Part shown: in pieces, positions 1 through 8,268 of the stretch
How positions within the stretch are numbered: the first letter of the stretch is position 1
How the letters are laid out: every line of letters begins with the position of its first letter
DNA from: an uncultured Oscillibacter sp.
Lineage (GTDB): Bacteria; Bacillota; Clostridia; Oscillospirales; Oscillospiraceae
NCBI GenBank assembly: GCA_900544105.1
Contig: UQUC01000010.1
Span: forward strand, 1 to 41,147
Direction: 5' to 3'
Length of the DNA stretch: 41,147 nt
The notes under the pieces: generated by a model
The model's database searches: none
Told to the model about the DNA's origin: nothing
Seen by the model: only the letters and a program-made list of their open reading frames with translations
Position numbers and translations under genes: made by a program

Positions 1-67
1 CTTGGGTTTCCCGCGCACACCCTTCCTTACCGTTGCGGAGAATTTACCACTTTATTGACAGCCTCAA

Positions 68-98
68 GATCCTGCGTCCCAGCTTGGGACGCAGGATC
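68..98 (-). terminator. Hairpin downstream of the 47-aa membrane peptide gene
   Basis: A perfect 13-bp inverted repeat (68-80 with 86-98, 5-nt loop) lies 16 bp beyond the stop of the small minus-strand gene at 115-258. The T-run after the stem is poor on the minus strand, so this is a probable but not textbook intrinsic terminator. Nothing else was recognised in bases 1-67. Confidence 0.5.
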
Positions 99-114
99 TC
101 CACATATATAGTTT

Positions 115-258
115 CTACTTTTTTCGCAATTCCTGAATGATTTTCGCGATCATGTAGATCATATATCCCAAAAAGATGATCCCCGCAGGCACGATCACGA
201 AAAACAGAAAAAACTTCCCAACAGTGTCATATAGGGCGGCTTCGACGATGCTTCCCAT
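115..258 (-). CDS. Small single-pass membrane protein, 47 aa, unrecognised
   Basis: A 47-residue open frame starts with ATG at 258 behind an AAGGAGGA ribosome site 8 nt upstream, and ends TAG at 115. Residues 16-39 are almost entirely hydrophobic (Phe/Ile/Val/Gly/Met) and are followed by a basic tail ending Arg-Lys-Lys. This predicts one membrane helix with a positive cytoplasmic end. A near-consensus promoter (TTGACT, 17 nt, TAAAAT) precedes it at 347-375 and a hairpin follows it, so it forms a complete monocistronic unit. No family was recognised. It could be a small stress or complex-stabilising peptide, or a toxin-like peptide, but nothing in the sequence decides. It is chromosomal, lying outside the island boundary at about 460. 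Confidence 0.7.
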   Translation of the reverse strand: MGSIVEAALYDTVGKFFLFFVIVPAGIIFLGYMIYMIAKIIQELRKK

Positions 259-346
259 TCCGTTGTCCTCCTTTTCGCCGGATCTCAAAGCGTCAAAAGT
301 GAGAAATCAGATGTTCCTGACCCGATTTGCTTTCATTCTTGAATCA

Positions 347-375
347 ATTTTACCACATGGCTTTTTCACAGTCAA
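347..375 (-). promoter_or_regulatory. Promoter of the 47-aa membrane peptide gene
   Basis: On the minus strand, TTGACT (370-375) and TAAAAT (347-352) are separated by exactly 17 nt, a good housekeeping sigma promoter. The leader to the ATG is about 85 nt. It lies just past the terminator at 412-450, consistent with an independent transcription unit. Confidence 0.65.
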
Positions 376-411
376 AACGTTTTGGCATCAAACTGACAGT
401 GTATCATGGAA

Positions 412-450
412 AACCCGCCGGTCCGCTGCGTTGCAGCGAACCGGCGGGTT
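412..450 (-). terminator. Original guaA terminator, displaced by the island
   Basis: Arms AACCCGCCGG and CCGGCGGGTT, with an inner complementary stem, form a strong hairpin followed on the minus strand by TTTTCC. Reading the minus strand just before it gives codons for Leu-Glu-Trp-Glu-stop, the C-terminus of GMP synthetase. This is therefore the terminator that belonged to guaA before the 15.9-kb insertion separated them. Confidence 0.75.
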
Positions 451-459
451 ATTGCAATC

Positions 460-469
460 ATTCCCACTC
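460..469. repeat. attL core (direct repeat with 16386-16395)
   Basis: ATTCCCACTC is identical to the copy in guaA. On the minus strand it reads GAG TGG GAA T, the codons for Glu-Trp-Glu and the first base of the stop. Here the stop is TGA, while the copy joined to intact guaA uses TAA. The insertion thus swapped the stop codon and downstream sequence of guaA without changing its protein. Confidence 0.8.
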
Positions 470-571
470 AAGGTAGGTTTTTGAAATATACATATTTTGT
501 GTAGCGTTTACGCTATGATTTGGCGTATTTTTCTCCTTATTCGCCGGTCTATTTCTGTGTCTCGCAAATAG

Positions 572-590
572 TGTACTCAAAATGTACTCA
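572..590. repeat. Integrase arm-type repeats, left end
   Basis: Two direct copies of TGTACTCA (572-579 and 583-590) are spaced 11 bp apart, one helical turn. The same pair with the same spacing occurs near the other end at 16307-16325. Same orientation, spacing and position inside both ends fit arm-binding sites of the element's tyrosine recombinase. The pair touches the last codon of qatD; the rest of 470-587 showed no gene. Confidence 0.65.
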
Positions 591-1334
591 TACAGAAAAT
601 GGTTTACTCATATATATAGTTTTTTCATTTTCAATTAGTTGATTTTTCATGTCCATCCCTTTTAGTATAGATACATTATCAATCATGTTTTTGAGCATAT
701 TATCTAATTGTTTTATACTTTGCAACTTAACAGAAAAAGGGGCATCCGTTTCAAGTAAAATTTTATTTGATGGGATTTTTTGAATCAAATTAATCCCTGA
801 CTTTGTTTTTAGCATTTTGGGATTGATGGAAAAAAAACATCCCATGTCAACAGCATTCTGCATTTGGGCTATAGAACCAGTAAACCAATGTAAAATATAT
901 GTGTTTTTATTATCCATCCTTACCTGACTAAGAATTTTTAACACAGTTGCAACAGATTTTAATGAATGAATCGATACAACTTTGTTACCACATCGTTCAC
1001 AACAAAGTAATACCCTCTTAAAGACATCTATTTGTTGCTCCTTATTAGTAATGTACTCCTTACCAAAATCAAGGCCAACCTCTCCGATGTAGCGGCACCG
1101 CTGCACTAACGACTCGAATAGCGCCAGATCATCATAACCACTTCCAACAAGCTGCGGATGTAATCCTAATGCAACATGAATATTCTTTACATCACCAAAC
1201 ATTTCTACTTCTTTTAAATATGCTCTTGGAGTAGTACCGACTGATAATATCCCAACATCTTCTTTTGCAATGGATTGAACAATGGATGTCATATTATCCA
1301 TCAAATCCAAATGGCAATGTGAATCATAAATCAT
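588..1334 (-). CDS. qatD: QatD, TatD-family metal-dependent nuclease
   Basis: This 248-residue TatD-like metallo-hydrolase is the fourth component of the QatABCD anti-phage system. The TIM-barrel metal ligands are present: HxH at H6/H8 (SHCHLD), E85 (GEVGLDF), H123 (SIHS), H149 (LHW) and D197 (ETDAPF), so it should be catalytically competent. I chose the ATG at 1334 rather than 1349 because GAGGAG sits 7 nt before it. The start lies inside the end of qatC (11-bp overlap), implying coupled translation. TatD enzymes are 3'-5' nucleases. In Qat the TatD-like subunit is needed for defence, but its substrate is not evident from sequence. A housekeeping TatD is the alternative, but the three preceding genes make Qat nearly certain. 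Confidence 0.92.
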   Translation of the reverse strand: MIYDSHCHLDLMDNMTSIVQSIAKEDVGILSVGTTPRAYLKEVEMFGDVKNIHVALGLHPQLVGSGYDDLALFESLVQRCRYIGEVGLDFGKEYITNKEQQIDVFKRVLLCCERCGNKVVSIHSLKSVATVLKILSQVRMDNKNTYILHWFTGSIAQMQNAVDMGCFFSINPKMLKTKSGINLIQKIPSNKILLETDAPFSVKLQSIKQLDNMLKNMIDNVSILKGMDMKNQLIENEKTIYMSKPFSV

Positions 1335-2685
1335 GTCGACACTCCTCATGATACAGCATATCCTGAATGAATGTATCCACTTCTAATAGCCCCCGTCTAT
1401 ATATTGACGCAAGTTCAGATAAGTATCCTTCATCTTGAGGCAGTGGACCTGATTTGTGAATTGATATTCTCTCTATATCCGGACATGTTTTAATATGTTT
1501 TATTGCATACTGAAATGATCTCAACTGAACTCCAATACCAGTTGCATTACTACTTTGCATGTGATGAATAGATGTTTCGGTATAGACTGTACTATCTCTA
1601 CCAAAAGCTTTGTGCATTGCAGCTCTCCTTATAAGGCAAGGAACACAGTAACCGCAATGCTGAGGACTTAGTCCTTTCCAACGAGCTTTTCCTGGAGAAG
1701 AACATGAAAAGGATAATCCCATGGTTTTAAACAATACATCTTTATTTAAGCACTCATCGGCCATTTCACCTTTTGTTTTATTCCAGTATGGATTATAAAT
1801 TGATAATTCCAAGCCTAAATTCTTAAGTAGATTGTTCCAGAGTTTTAAATAAAATGGATGTGTCGTTCTTGTGCTGAATGAACCGACTCGGGTTATTTCA
1901 AGAGGGACGTTTAATGCAATGAGCCCATTTTCTGGAATCATTAGCTCTTTAATATTCTTTGTACCTGTAATTGAAAAAAGAGCAAATCCAATAAACAAAA
2001 AGGAGCGGCTTCTGGTATTACTATCATTTCCGCCTTCTGGAATATAATTGTCCGGAAAGCTCATCCATAAATCAATTAAGGTGTGCTCAATTTCGGGATA
2101 CTTTTCATTTAGAACATCAAGAATATTGGTTTGTGCATTTTTTGTTAGTCCCTCTCCAGCATGCCCAAACAACAGTGTATTTTCTTTCTGTTCCATAAGA
2201 TTTATTGTACTAATAAGACTGTCCATCCCTCCAGAAAATAAGGAAGCTCTACTATATAATGCAGTCTTCTCTTCGGCTTTTTCATTTTGTTCGAACAACC
2301 AATTTCGTTTCACAAACTCAAATCCCCACAAATCTCCTGTGAGAAATTTTAACATTCGTTCTACAGTTGTTATCTGTTTATTCCATAAATCAACATCTGA
2401 CACTGGAAGTTGAATTACTATTTCTCTTGTCCATGAATCCTGCCCATGAATAAGTCTTGCTATTCTCGTATCCGCCAAATAAACCATAGTTGCCAGAGTA
2501 AGTATATCGAAACCAAGCTCTGAAGGAAAGATGTTATGGCTACGCAGCAGGTTTTTTACATGTTCAAGACCATAATTGAGTTTGCCATGTAAGAGCATAG
2601 GAATATCCACAACAATAGCATCTTCAGTTTTACAGAATTTAAGTGATTCAATGTCATAGTCCGCTTTTAAATAATATTTACTCAT
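1324..2685 (-). CDS. qatC: QatC, QueC-like PP-loop enzyme of the Qat defence system
   Basis: This 453-residue protein has a QueC-like C-terminal half. The PP-loop ATP pyrophosphatase motif SGGMDS is at 151-156, and a zinc-type cysteine set C328, C344, C347, C350 (CGYCVPC) matches that of 7-cyano-7-deazaguanine synthase. Housekeeping QueC is about 220 residues; the extra N-terminal ~145 residues and the Qat neighbours mark a defence paralogue. No queD, queE or queF lies nearby. Its ATG overlaps the qatB stop as ATGA, so the two are translationally coupled. By homology it should activate a carboxylate with ATP, with a deazaguanine-type substrate. What it modifies cannot be read from sequence. 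Confidence 0.93.
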   Translation of the reverse strand: MSKYYLKADYDIESLKFCKTEDAIVVDIPMLLHGKLNYGLEHVKNLLRSHNIFPSELGFDILTLATMVYLADTRIARLIHGQDSWTREIVIQLPVSDVDLWNKQITTVERMLKFLTGDLWGFEFVKRNWLFEQNEKAEEKTALYSRASLFSGGMDSLISTINLMEQKENTLLFGHAGEGLTKNAQTNILDVLNEKYPEIEHTLIDLWMSFPDNYIPEGGNDSNTRSRSFLFIGFALFSITGTKNIKELMIPENGLIALNVPLEITRVGSFSTRTTHPFYLKLWNNLLKNLGLELSIYNPYWNKTKGEMADECLNKDVLFKTMGLSFSCSSPGKARWKGLSPQHCGYCVPCLIRRAAMHKAFGRDSTVYTETSIHHMQSSNATGIGVQLRSFQYAIKHIKTCPDIERISIHKSGPLPQDEGYLSELASIYRRGLLEVDTFIQDMLYHEECRHDL

Positions 2686-3494
2686 TCATCATCACCTATC
2701 CCGGCCATAATCTCAAAGGTTGTTCGATATACTTCGTTTACAATATCTATCGACTGGTGCTGTGACAGATTATTCACATCGACCTTTAGATCTGAAACAG
2801 CGTCTGAAATTGCTCCTTTTACAAATTCTTTAATTTGCGCAACCAGTCTCTCTGCTACATCTATATCATCCGGAAGCATAATGATCTTATTACCGATATC
2901 ATTTAATACTCGTCCACAAACAACATTAGCCATGCTCTTTTGAACAATAAGTAACATTTGTTCTGCAGTCAATTCTTCAAATGGAATTGATGCTATTTCA
3001 GGCGACTCTTCAATCGCTGTAATGTAGGCATTTCTGGCAATTCCTTCGTCCTGAGGTCCTCCATCCGGACAAACAAAATCTGCTATGGCAAGCAATGCGT
3101 CCGTTGCATTTCTCTTGGAAAGATTGTCAAGAGAAAGATAACGTTCAACAGCTTGAGCACCGCCGGAAGCAAAGATGCCAGTGACATTCAACAACCTTGC
3201 ACTACTGTGTCTTGCTGCCCCCAAGCGTTGAGCGGCATTTTTACTTCCACCCATGGAATTCCGCACATAATTAGCTATGCTTTTCCGTGCCATACCGGTA
3301 TCACGTCCGGCAGAATTTATATATCGTGTAAATTCTCCTCTCGGTTGCGTAAAGCGATTTGGTTCTCCAATTGGTATCGAAGAAGTTTCGTCCTTCTCTG
3401 TATTCTGTTGCTTTTCAACGTCTGGCTGATCTAACCATGATGGCACCAACGGAGTGTTCCCTTTTTGACCGGCATTATGGGATGATGTACCCAC
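2682..3494 (-). CDS. qatB: QatB, small Qat-system protein
   Basis: This 270-residue protein matches the QatB pattern: an N-terminus Met-Gly-Thr-Ser, then a GQKG-TPLVPSWL stretch (residues 10-21), a low-complexity polar linker, and a helical C-terminal part ending in acidic residues. It starts with GTG at 3494, with GGAGG 10 nt upstream inside the last codons of qatA (20-bp overlap), so it is coupled to qatA. Removal of the initiator Met would expose an N-terminal glycine. I recall, without being able to check, reports that QueC-like defence enzymes modify N-terminal glycines of partner proteins. The biochemical role is otherwise unknown. Confidence 0.88.
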   Translation of the reverse strand: MGTSSHNAGQKGNTPLVPSWLDQPDVEKQQNTEKDETSSIPIGEPNRFTQPRGEFTRYINSAGRDTGMARKSIANYVRNSMGGSKNAAQRLGAARHSSARLLNVTGIFASGGAQAVERYLSLDNLSKRNATDALLAIADFVCPDGGPQDEGIARNAYITAIEESPEIASIPFEELTAEQMLLIVQKSMANVVCGRVLNDIGNKIIMLPDDIDVAERLVAQIKEFVKGAISDAVSDLKVDVNNLSQHQSIDIVNEVYRTTFEIMAGIGDDE

Positions 3495-5394
3495 TTGTCT
3501 TTTTCCTCCTTATGTTTTTTAATACCCCCTGAACTACAGAATTTCCTTTCGTTTTCAGATCTTCAAGGTATTTATCTATAATATCATGTTCTGTACAGCC
3601 ACTTGGAATCGCATTATTCCAACCATTAGTTACCCAGATGCCTACTTGTTCCTGGGGCAATCTAGTTATGAAATCTGCCAACTGTTTTCGAAGACAAGGT
3701 TTATGTTGTGCGAGTATTCTTAGCCCATCTATTCCATCTGGTTTGTTCTCAAAGTTTCCTTTTTCCATGATTTTTTGCTCAATAATTCCAAAAACCAATT
3801 CTGATTGCTGGTCATTAAGTGCTTTTATTTTTTCAATATGTTGAGTAACAACCATCTCTGATTTTAACAAAATATCGACAATCTCCGAGAGATCACTGGA
3901 TTCTACTCGACCCGCAAAATAATCTATTTTTTCTTTACACGCATAGTAGTAAGGGCGCAAATCGATATCTTTAATCTCTGGGGCTAACAAAATCCAATCT
4001 TTAATTTCTTCTGGATCAAACCAATCTTCATTATGTTCTGAAATATCCGTCTTTGCTGTTTCAGAAGTTTCATTTTCAATACTATCTTTTACAACTTTTG
4101 CATCTTTCCAAACGCCATCACTTGTAAGATGCTCCGGTAACTGCTTGTAAAAGTTTGGAATATAGTACTCAGCCAACATCATTTTAGCCAGAATTGCCAA
4201 GTCAATTTCTGCTCCAAATCCTCTGTTTTTGGCAATTTCGAACCGAAGCAACAGCATATTTATAAACCGCTTTATTTTTCTTGGATTTCCGTCCGTATTA
4301 TGTGATAATAAATGGCCGATTTGTGTTGCGATTAGAGTCTCATTTGACGCTTTTTCGTAGTCATCACCCAAAATCTTTTGCACGTCAGAAACAGTGAAGT
4401 ATTGTACATTCCAAGGCTTTTGAATTCGAGCTATTCCTTCAGAGCACAAAGTTTGGTAGTTCAAATTACTCTCTGAAAGTACTGAACCAACCATAAGTAG
4501 CATTATGTAGTTACATGCTTCCACCTCTCCCAATGCTGGAATTCGGAAAGGAATTTGAATCAATTTCTCTAAATACTTATTAGAAAACTCAATTCCTACA
4601 TTATACTTATTTTCATCCACAACATCAGGGAAATGCTTTTTGACCGCATACCGAATCATGCTTTCATCTGCTGCCACAACGAAAGCCGTTTCGCCTGTAA
4701 ACATGAAAAGTCTTACCGCTTCTAAGGTGCTAATTGCTACATCTGGTAAACATCTATCCAAGTCGTCAATTAAAACTACTAGTTTCTTTATATTAGCTTT
4801 CTCGAGCAGCTTTTTGAAATTTTTCTGGAATTCTGTGAACTCTGTATTGCTTGATGTATCTTCTGTAATTTTAGAGTCTTTTAGATATCCGCCAATAGCA
4901 TCTATTGCGTTTGTAATACCTTCTTCTGTTGATACAGTATTTTTCAGTATATCATGCACAGAGGAAAGAATTGCTATTGGGGCTGTACCTGTTGCAATCC
5001 CCAATGCTGTTTTTCCAGCAGTTTTGGCAACAGTCATCCAATTGATATTTTTCCAAAGTTTTTCTAAAACTCCTTTTGCGCTTTCATGAAGTTTCTCCTT
5101 GGCTGTCAACTCAGAAACTATCGCACTCATCAATGCAATTTTAGAGTCTTCAAAGCCTTGATGTTTCCATCCGTTAAATCGAATGCAACAGTATTTTTTT
5201 CCATCCGCAGGATCGGTTTGATTAAACTGATCTTCTATCATCTCAAGGATACTTGATTTTCCTGCCCCCCAATCCCCATGGATTCCAATTGAGATTGGTT
5301 GATTATTACTTTCTTTTATAAGATTAACAACCGTCGCAGCTATAGCCTTATTATTAAGCAAGTCAAATTTTGTTTCATTATCAGATAGAATCAT
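3475..5394 (-). CDS. qatA: QatA, KAP-family P-loop ATPase
   Basis: This is a KAP-type P-loop NTPase of 639 residues, the ATPase subunit of Qat. Walker A GDWGAGKSS is near residues 40-48, a weakly hydrophobic Gly/Ala segment typical of KAP insertions near 120-148, and Walker B LVVLIDDLDRC near 205-214. The C-terminal half is helical and acidic. Two ATGs are possible, 5400 and 5394. AGGAGG lies 7 nt before the second and only 1 nt before the first, so 5394 is preferred. The gene begins about 30 bp after hsdS with no terminator between, so restriction-modification and Qat genes are probably one transcript. Confidence 0.93.
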   Translation of the reverse strand: MILSDNETKFDLLNNKAIAATVVNLIKESNNQPISIGIHGDWGAGKSSILEMIEDQFNQTDPADGKKYCCIRFNGWKHQGFEDSKIALMSAIVSELTAKEKLHESAKGVLEKLWKNINWMTVAKTAGKTALGIATGTAPIAILSSVHDILKNTVSTEEGITNAIDAIGGYLKDSKITEDTSSNTEFTEFQKNFKKLLEKANIKKLVVLIDDLDRCLPDVAISTLEAVRLFMFTGETAFVVAADESMIRYAVKKHFPDVVDENKYNVGIEFSNKYLEKLIQIPFRIPALGEVEACNYIMLLMVGSVLSESNLNYQTLCSEGIARIQKPWNVQYFTVSDVQKILGDDYEKASNETLIATQIGHLLSHNTDGNPRKIKRFINMLLLRFEIAKNRGFGAEIDLAILAKMMLAEYYIPNFYKQLPEHLTSDGVWKDAKVVKDSIENETSETAKTDISEHNEDWFDPEEIKDWILLAPEIKDIDLRPYYYACKEKIDYFAGRVESSDLSEIVDILLKSEMVVTQHIEKIKALNDQQSELVFGIIEQKIMEKGNFENKPDGIDGLRILAQHKPCLRKQLADFITRLPQEQVGIWVTNGWNNAIPSGCTEHDIIDKYLEDLKTKGNSVVQGVLKNIRRKKTSGYIIP

Positions 5395-5423
5395 TATCAT
5401 ACCTCCTGAAACATGATGTCCTA

Positions 5424-6611
5424 CTACTCCACCCGTGCCTGTCCGTTCATCAGCATGGGCAGGAGCCAGTCACGGAGTTTTGTTAGTTCTTCATTCTCCC
5501 TCTCGCAGAGTTCAATTTTCTCTATTAGCTTATTTATCTGATGAAAAATCAAATCATTATTTGGCAATATAAAAGGGATATTCTCTACATCGCCTTTGGT
5601 AATAAATTTTACGATTGAACCATTAGAACCGTTTTTGAATGCTTGAATTTGATTTTTGGCGGAAATATACATTGCTCCATAGTAGACCTGATTTTCTGGA
5701 ATCAACACATATGTCCGCTGATAGGCATTGAATTCACCCGAATAATGCTTAACATTGAAGTCACCATTTCCAGCAATTAAAACAGCTTGTCCTGAAAATG
5801 CTGGTGTATCACATAGGAGAGCTTCTTGAGAGCACGTGAAAAACTTATACTTTCCATTTGGAGAAGAAAAATTTGCATCTTCTTTTCCGGTTACAACGGT
5901 TGTGAGATTACCAATGTTTGTGACTCCCCACCCCTTTGGAATCTTCCGTTTAAGCTGCTCATTCCATTCCATTTCACCGCCGGAGGTGCGGTAAGGCTTT
6001 CCGTTCTCATCCGGGAAATCAAACTGCACAAACCAGTAATCATAGAGGGTCTTTGCCATTGTTTCTAACTCGGAGCATATTTTGTTATTAACATTGCATT
6101 TTTGCTCTAATGAATATAAATATCTTCCAATAATCCTCTGTTGATCTATGTTAGGAACCCAAACAGTAACATCATAAATTTTATCAGGAGATGTATTCCG
6201 TTGTTTAGTTCCAGATGCAGTTGCTTCAATTTGATCTCTAACCAGTTGTGTTGACAATAGGTAATGTAAAAAAAGTTTATCTGCTTTTTCTTCGTACGGA
6301 ATTATTTTTCCTACACGTTGATTAAGAACAAATTGAAATCCCTCTGTTTTAGGAACAAATGCTGTGTTTCCAAAAAGACCCACCACTTGCTCTGTTAAAG
6401 GAATGATTAAATCATTTTCACAAAGAATAAATTCATGAGAAAATTCATCAGGATAATATGTGGCTTTTTCGGGAGAAAATTTAAAATTATTTGATTCGCT
6501 GAAATTTGCAAGTGTACACAATATATAGTTGCTGTGCGAAACATATTTTTCACTTTTAAACGCATATCCTTGTTTTATATAAAACAAGTCACCAAGTTTA
6601 CATTTATTCAT
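5424..6611 (-). CDS. hsdS: Type I restriction-modification specificity subunit HsdS
   Basis: This 395-residue S subunit carries two target-recognition half-domains: the first from the N-terminus (KLGDLFYIKQGYAF), the second beginning around GWGVTNIGNLTTVVTGK in the middle. Each is followed by a helical conserved spacer (for example IIGRYLYSLEQK, ending LRDWLLPMLMNGQ). It defines the bipartite DNA target of the complex; the target cannot be read from sequence. The ATG at 6611 lies within the last codons of hsdM (8-bp overlap) and begins the conserved homology. An upstream in-frame ATG at 6668 would add 19 residues encoded inside hsdM and is unlikely. No repeats suggesting domain shuffling were seen. 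Confidence 0.9.
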   Translation of the reverse strand: MNKCKLGDLFYIKQGYAFKSEKYVSHSNYILCTLANFSESNNFKFSPEKATYYPDEFSHEFILCENDLIIPLTEQVVGLFGNTAFVPKTEGFQFVLNQRVGKIIPYEEKADKLFLHYLLSTQLVRDQIEATASGTKQRNTSPDKIYDVTVWVPNIDQQRIIGRYLYSLEQKCNVNNKICSELETMAKTLYDYWFVQFDFPDENGKPYRTSGGEMEWNEQLKRKIPKGWGVTNIGNLTTVVTGKEDANFSSPNGKYKFFTCSQEALLCDTPAFSGQAVLIAGNGDFNVKHYSGEFNAYQRTYVLIPENQVYYGAMYISAKNQIQAFKNGSNGSIVKFITKGDVENIPFILPNNDLIFHQINKLIEKIELCERENEELTKLRDWLLPMLMNGQARVE

Positions 6612-8268
6612 ACTCCACCCGCCCCAACTGCTGCTTAATCTCATCCTCCAGCCGACAGCTCTCTGCAAACAGCTCGTCCAGTCGAGTGGTGAATCCGTTC
6701 ATCTTCTCAGCAAATTCATCAGGAGTCAGCTCTACATACTCAATTTTGACCTCAAAATACTGACCGGCAGAGAAGGACAGCTTCTTTTCCTCAATCTCTT
6801 TGTAGCTGACTGCCACGCAGAAATCGTCAACTGCTTCGCCTGCATTGAAGGTATCAATAATCTTGTTGATTTCCTGCTGACTGAGCACCGTGCGCTGATT
6901 TTTACCGTCAACTTTCTCTTTTGTTCCCAGTTTGGAAGCGTCCATCAGGATCACTTGTCCATCTCGATTTTCTTTATCCAGAAAGATAATAGACACATTG
7001 GTGCCGGTGGTAGCAAAGATATTGGAGGGCATAGACACAACGCCACGCAGCATACGATTTTTCACGATATGCTCCCGAATCTTTTTGGGAATACCGGAAC
7101 CGGCAGTCAAAAAGCCGGTAGGAACCACGATTGCAGCCTTGCCGTTTGTATCCATAGAATAGATGATGTGCTGTAAGAACATCAGGTACACTGCCATGCT
7201 GCTCTTGTCCTTATTGGGAATATTGGGCACACCAGCGAAGAAACGACTGCTATATTTTTCACCGGCTAAGGTTTCCCGATTGTCGCTGAAGTCCATGTTG
7301 AAGGGGGGATTGCTGACAATATACCGGAACTTGGCAAGCCCATTCTTCTGTGGGTTCAGGTGCCGAGGAGCAACCAGTGTATCGTCATGTACCACATTGC
7401 TGAGAGAGTGAACCAGATTGTTAAGAATCAGGTTCAAACGAAGGAACTCGTTGGACTTAGAAGAAATGTCCTGGGTGTAAATGGTGCAGTTGTCTTCACC
7501 AATCTGGTGAGCCAGAGCCAATACCAGCGTACCAGAACCAGCCGCCGGGTCATAGACGGTGGCATTCGTCACTTCACCCTGCACCATGATGCGGGCAATG
7601 ATGTCAGCAATGGTGTGTGGGGTGTAGTATTCTGCATACTTACCGAAATCCTTGTTATAGTCCTTAATCAGATACTCAAAAATCTGGGAGAAGAAATCAT
7701 ATTTCTGCTCAAAAACTTCTGAAAAGTTAAACTCCACCAGCTTATTGATGATGGCACGGCAAAAGGGTGATTTCTTTGCAGTTTCAATGACATACTGGGA
7801 TATTGGCTCAAAGAGCTTGATTTTTTCCTCGCTTCCGGTCTGGACGGAAAAGATGTCCAGGTTATAGTTTGCAATATCCACCAACGTATCATCAAAAAGC
7901 TCATGGAACGGGTACGGGGTTCCATCTGCTTTTTTCATGCTGTCGTCGTTTTGATGGTTGAATAGATAGGAAATATAGTGGGTCTTTTTCAGCTTCGCCA
8001 CATTGCCGCCCAGCATCATGAGCATCATCTCATAGTCTTCATCCGGCATGGCAGTCAGTGCTGCCTCCACATTTTCTGCCTGGGCAATAGACGGTTCCAC
8101 CTTGCTGGCCTCATAACCGAATTTATCACTCAGGTATTTATACAGAAACACCTGAGTGATGATTTTATATTCGCCCGGAGAACCACCCAAGCCAAAATTG
8201 GCACAGATGGCTTTCAGGTCATCAATCATCTGTTTTGTCTTTATGGTAATCGATTCAATCTGCATCAT
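6604..8268 (-). CDS. hsdM: Type I restriction-modification DNA methyltransferase HsdM
   Basis: This N6-adenine methyltransferase subunit has 554 residues, normal for the family. An N-terminal helical HsdM domain (about 10-190) precedes the catalytic domain, with SAM-binding motif DPAAGSG at 240-246 and catalytic NPPF at 320-323. With HsdS it methylates the host's recognition sites. The gene appears fully intact, unlike hsdR immediately upstream, whose stop overlaps this start. AAAGGAA about 9 nt before the ATG serves as ribosome site. Confidence 0.95.
   Translation of the reverse strand: MMQIESITIKTKQMIDDLKAICANFGLGGSPGEYKIITQVFLYKYLSDKFGYEASKVEPSIAQAENVEAALTAMPDEDYEMMLMMLGGNVAKLKKTHYISYLFNHQNDDSMKKADGTPYPFHELFDDTLVDIANYNLDIFSVQTGSEEKIKLFEPISQYVIETAKKSPFCRAIINKLVEFNFSEVFEQKYDFFSQIFEYLIKDYNKDFGKYAEYYTPHTIADIIARIMVQGEVTNATVYDPAAGSGTLVLALAHQIGEDNCTIYTQDISSKSNEFLRLNLILNNLVHSLSNVVHDDTLVAPRHLNPQKNGLAKFRYIVSNPPFNMDFSDNRETLAGEKYSSRFFAGVPNIPNKDKSSMAVYLMFLQHIIYSMDTNGKAAIVVPTGFLTAGSGIPKKIREHIVKNRMLRGVVSMPSNIFATTGTNVSIIFLDKENRDGQVILMDASKLGTKEKVDGKNQRTVLSQQEINKIIDTFNAGEAVDDFCVAVSYKEIEEKKLSFSAGQYFEVKIEYVELTPDEFAEKMNGFTTRLDELFAESCRLEDEIKQQLGRVEYE

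Noticed and set aside
1324..2685. Housekeeping QueC (queuosine pathway)
   Set aside because: Twice the length of QueC, with no queD/E/F, and flanked by KAP ATPase, QatB and TatD-like genes, so it is QatC.
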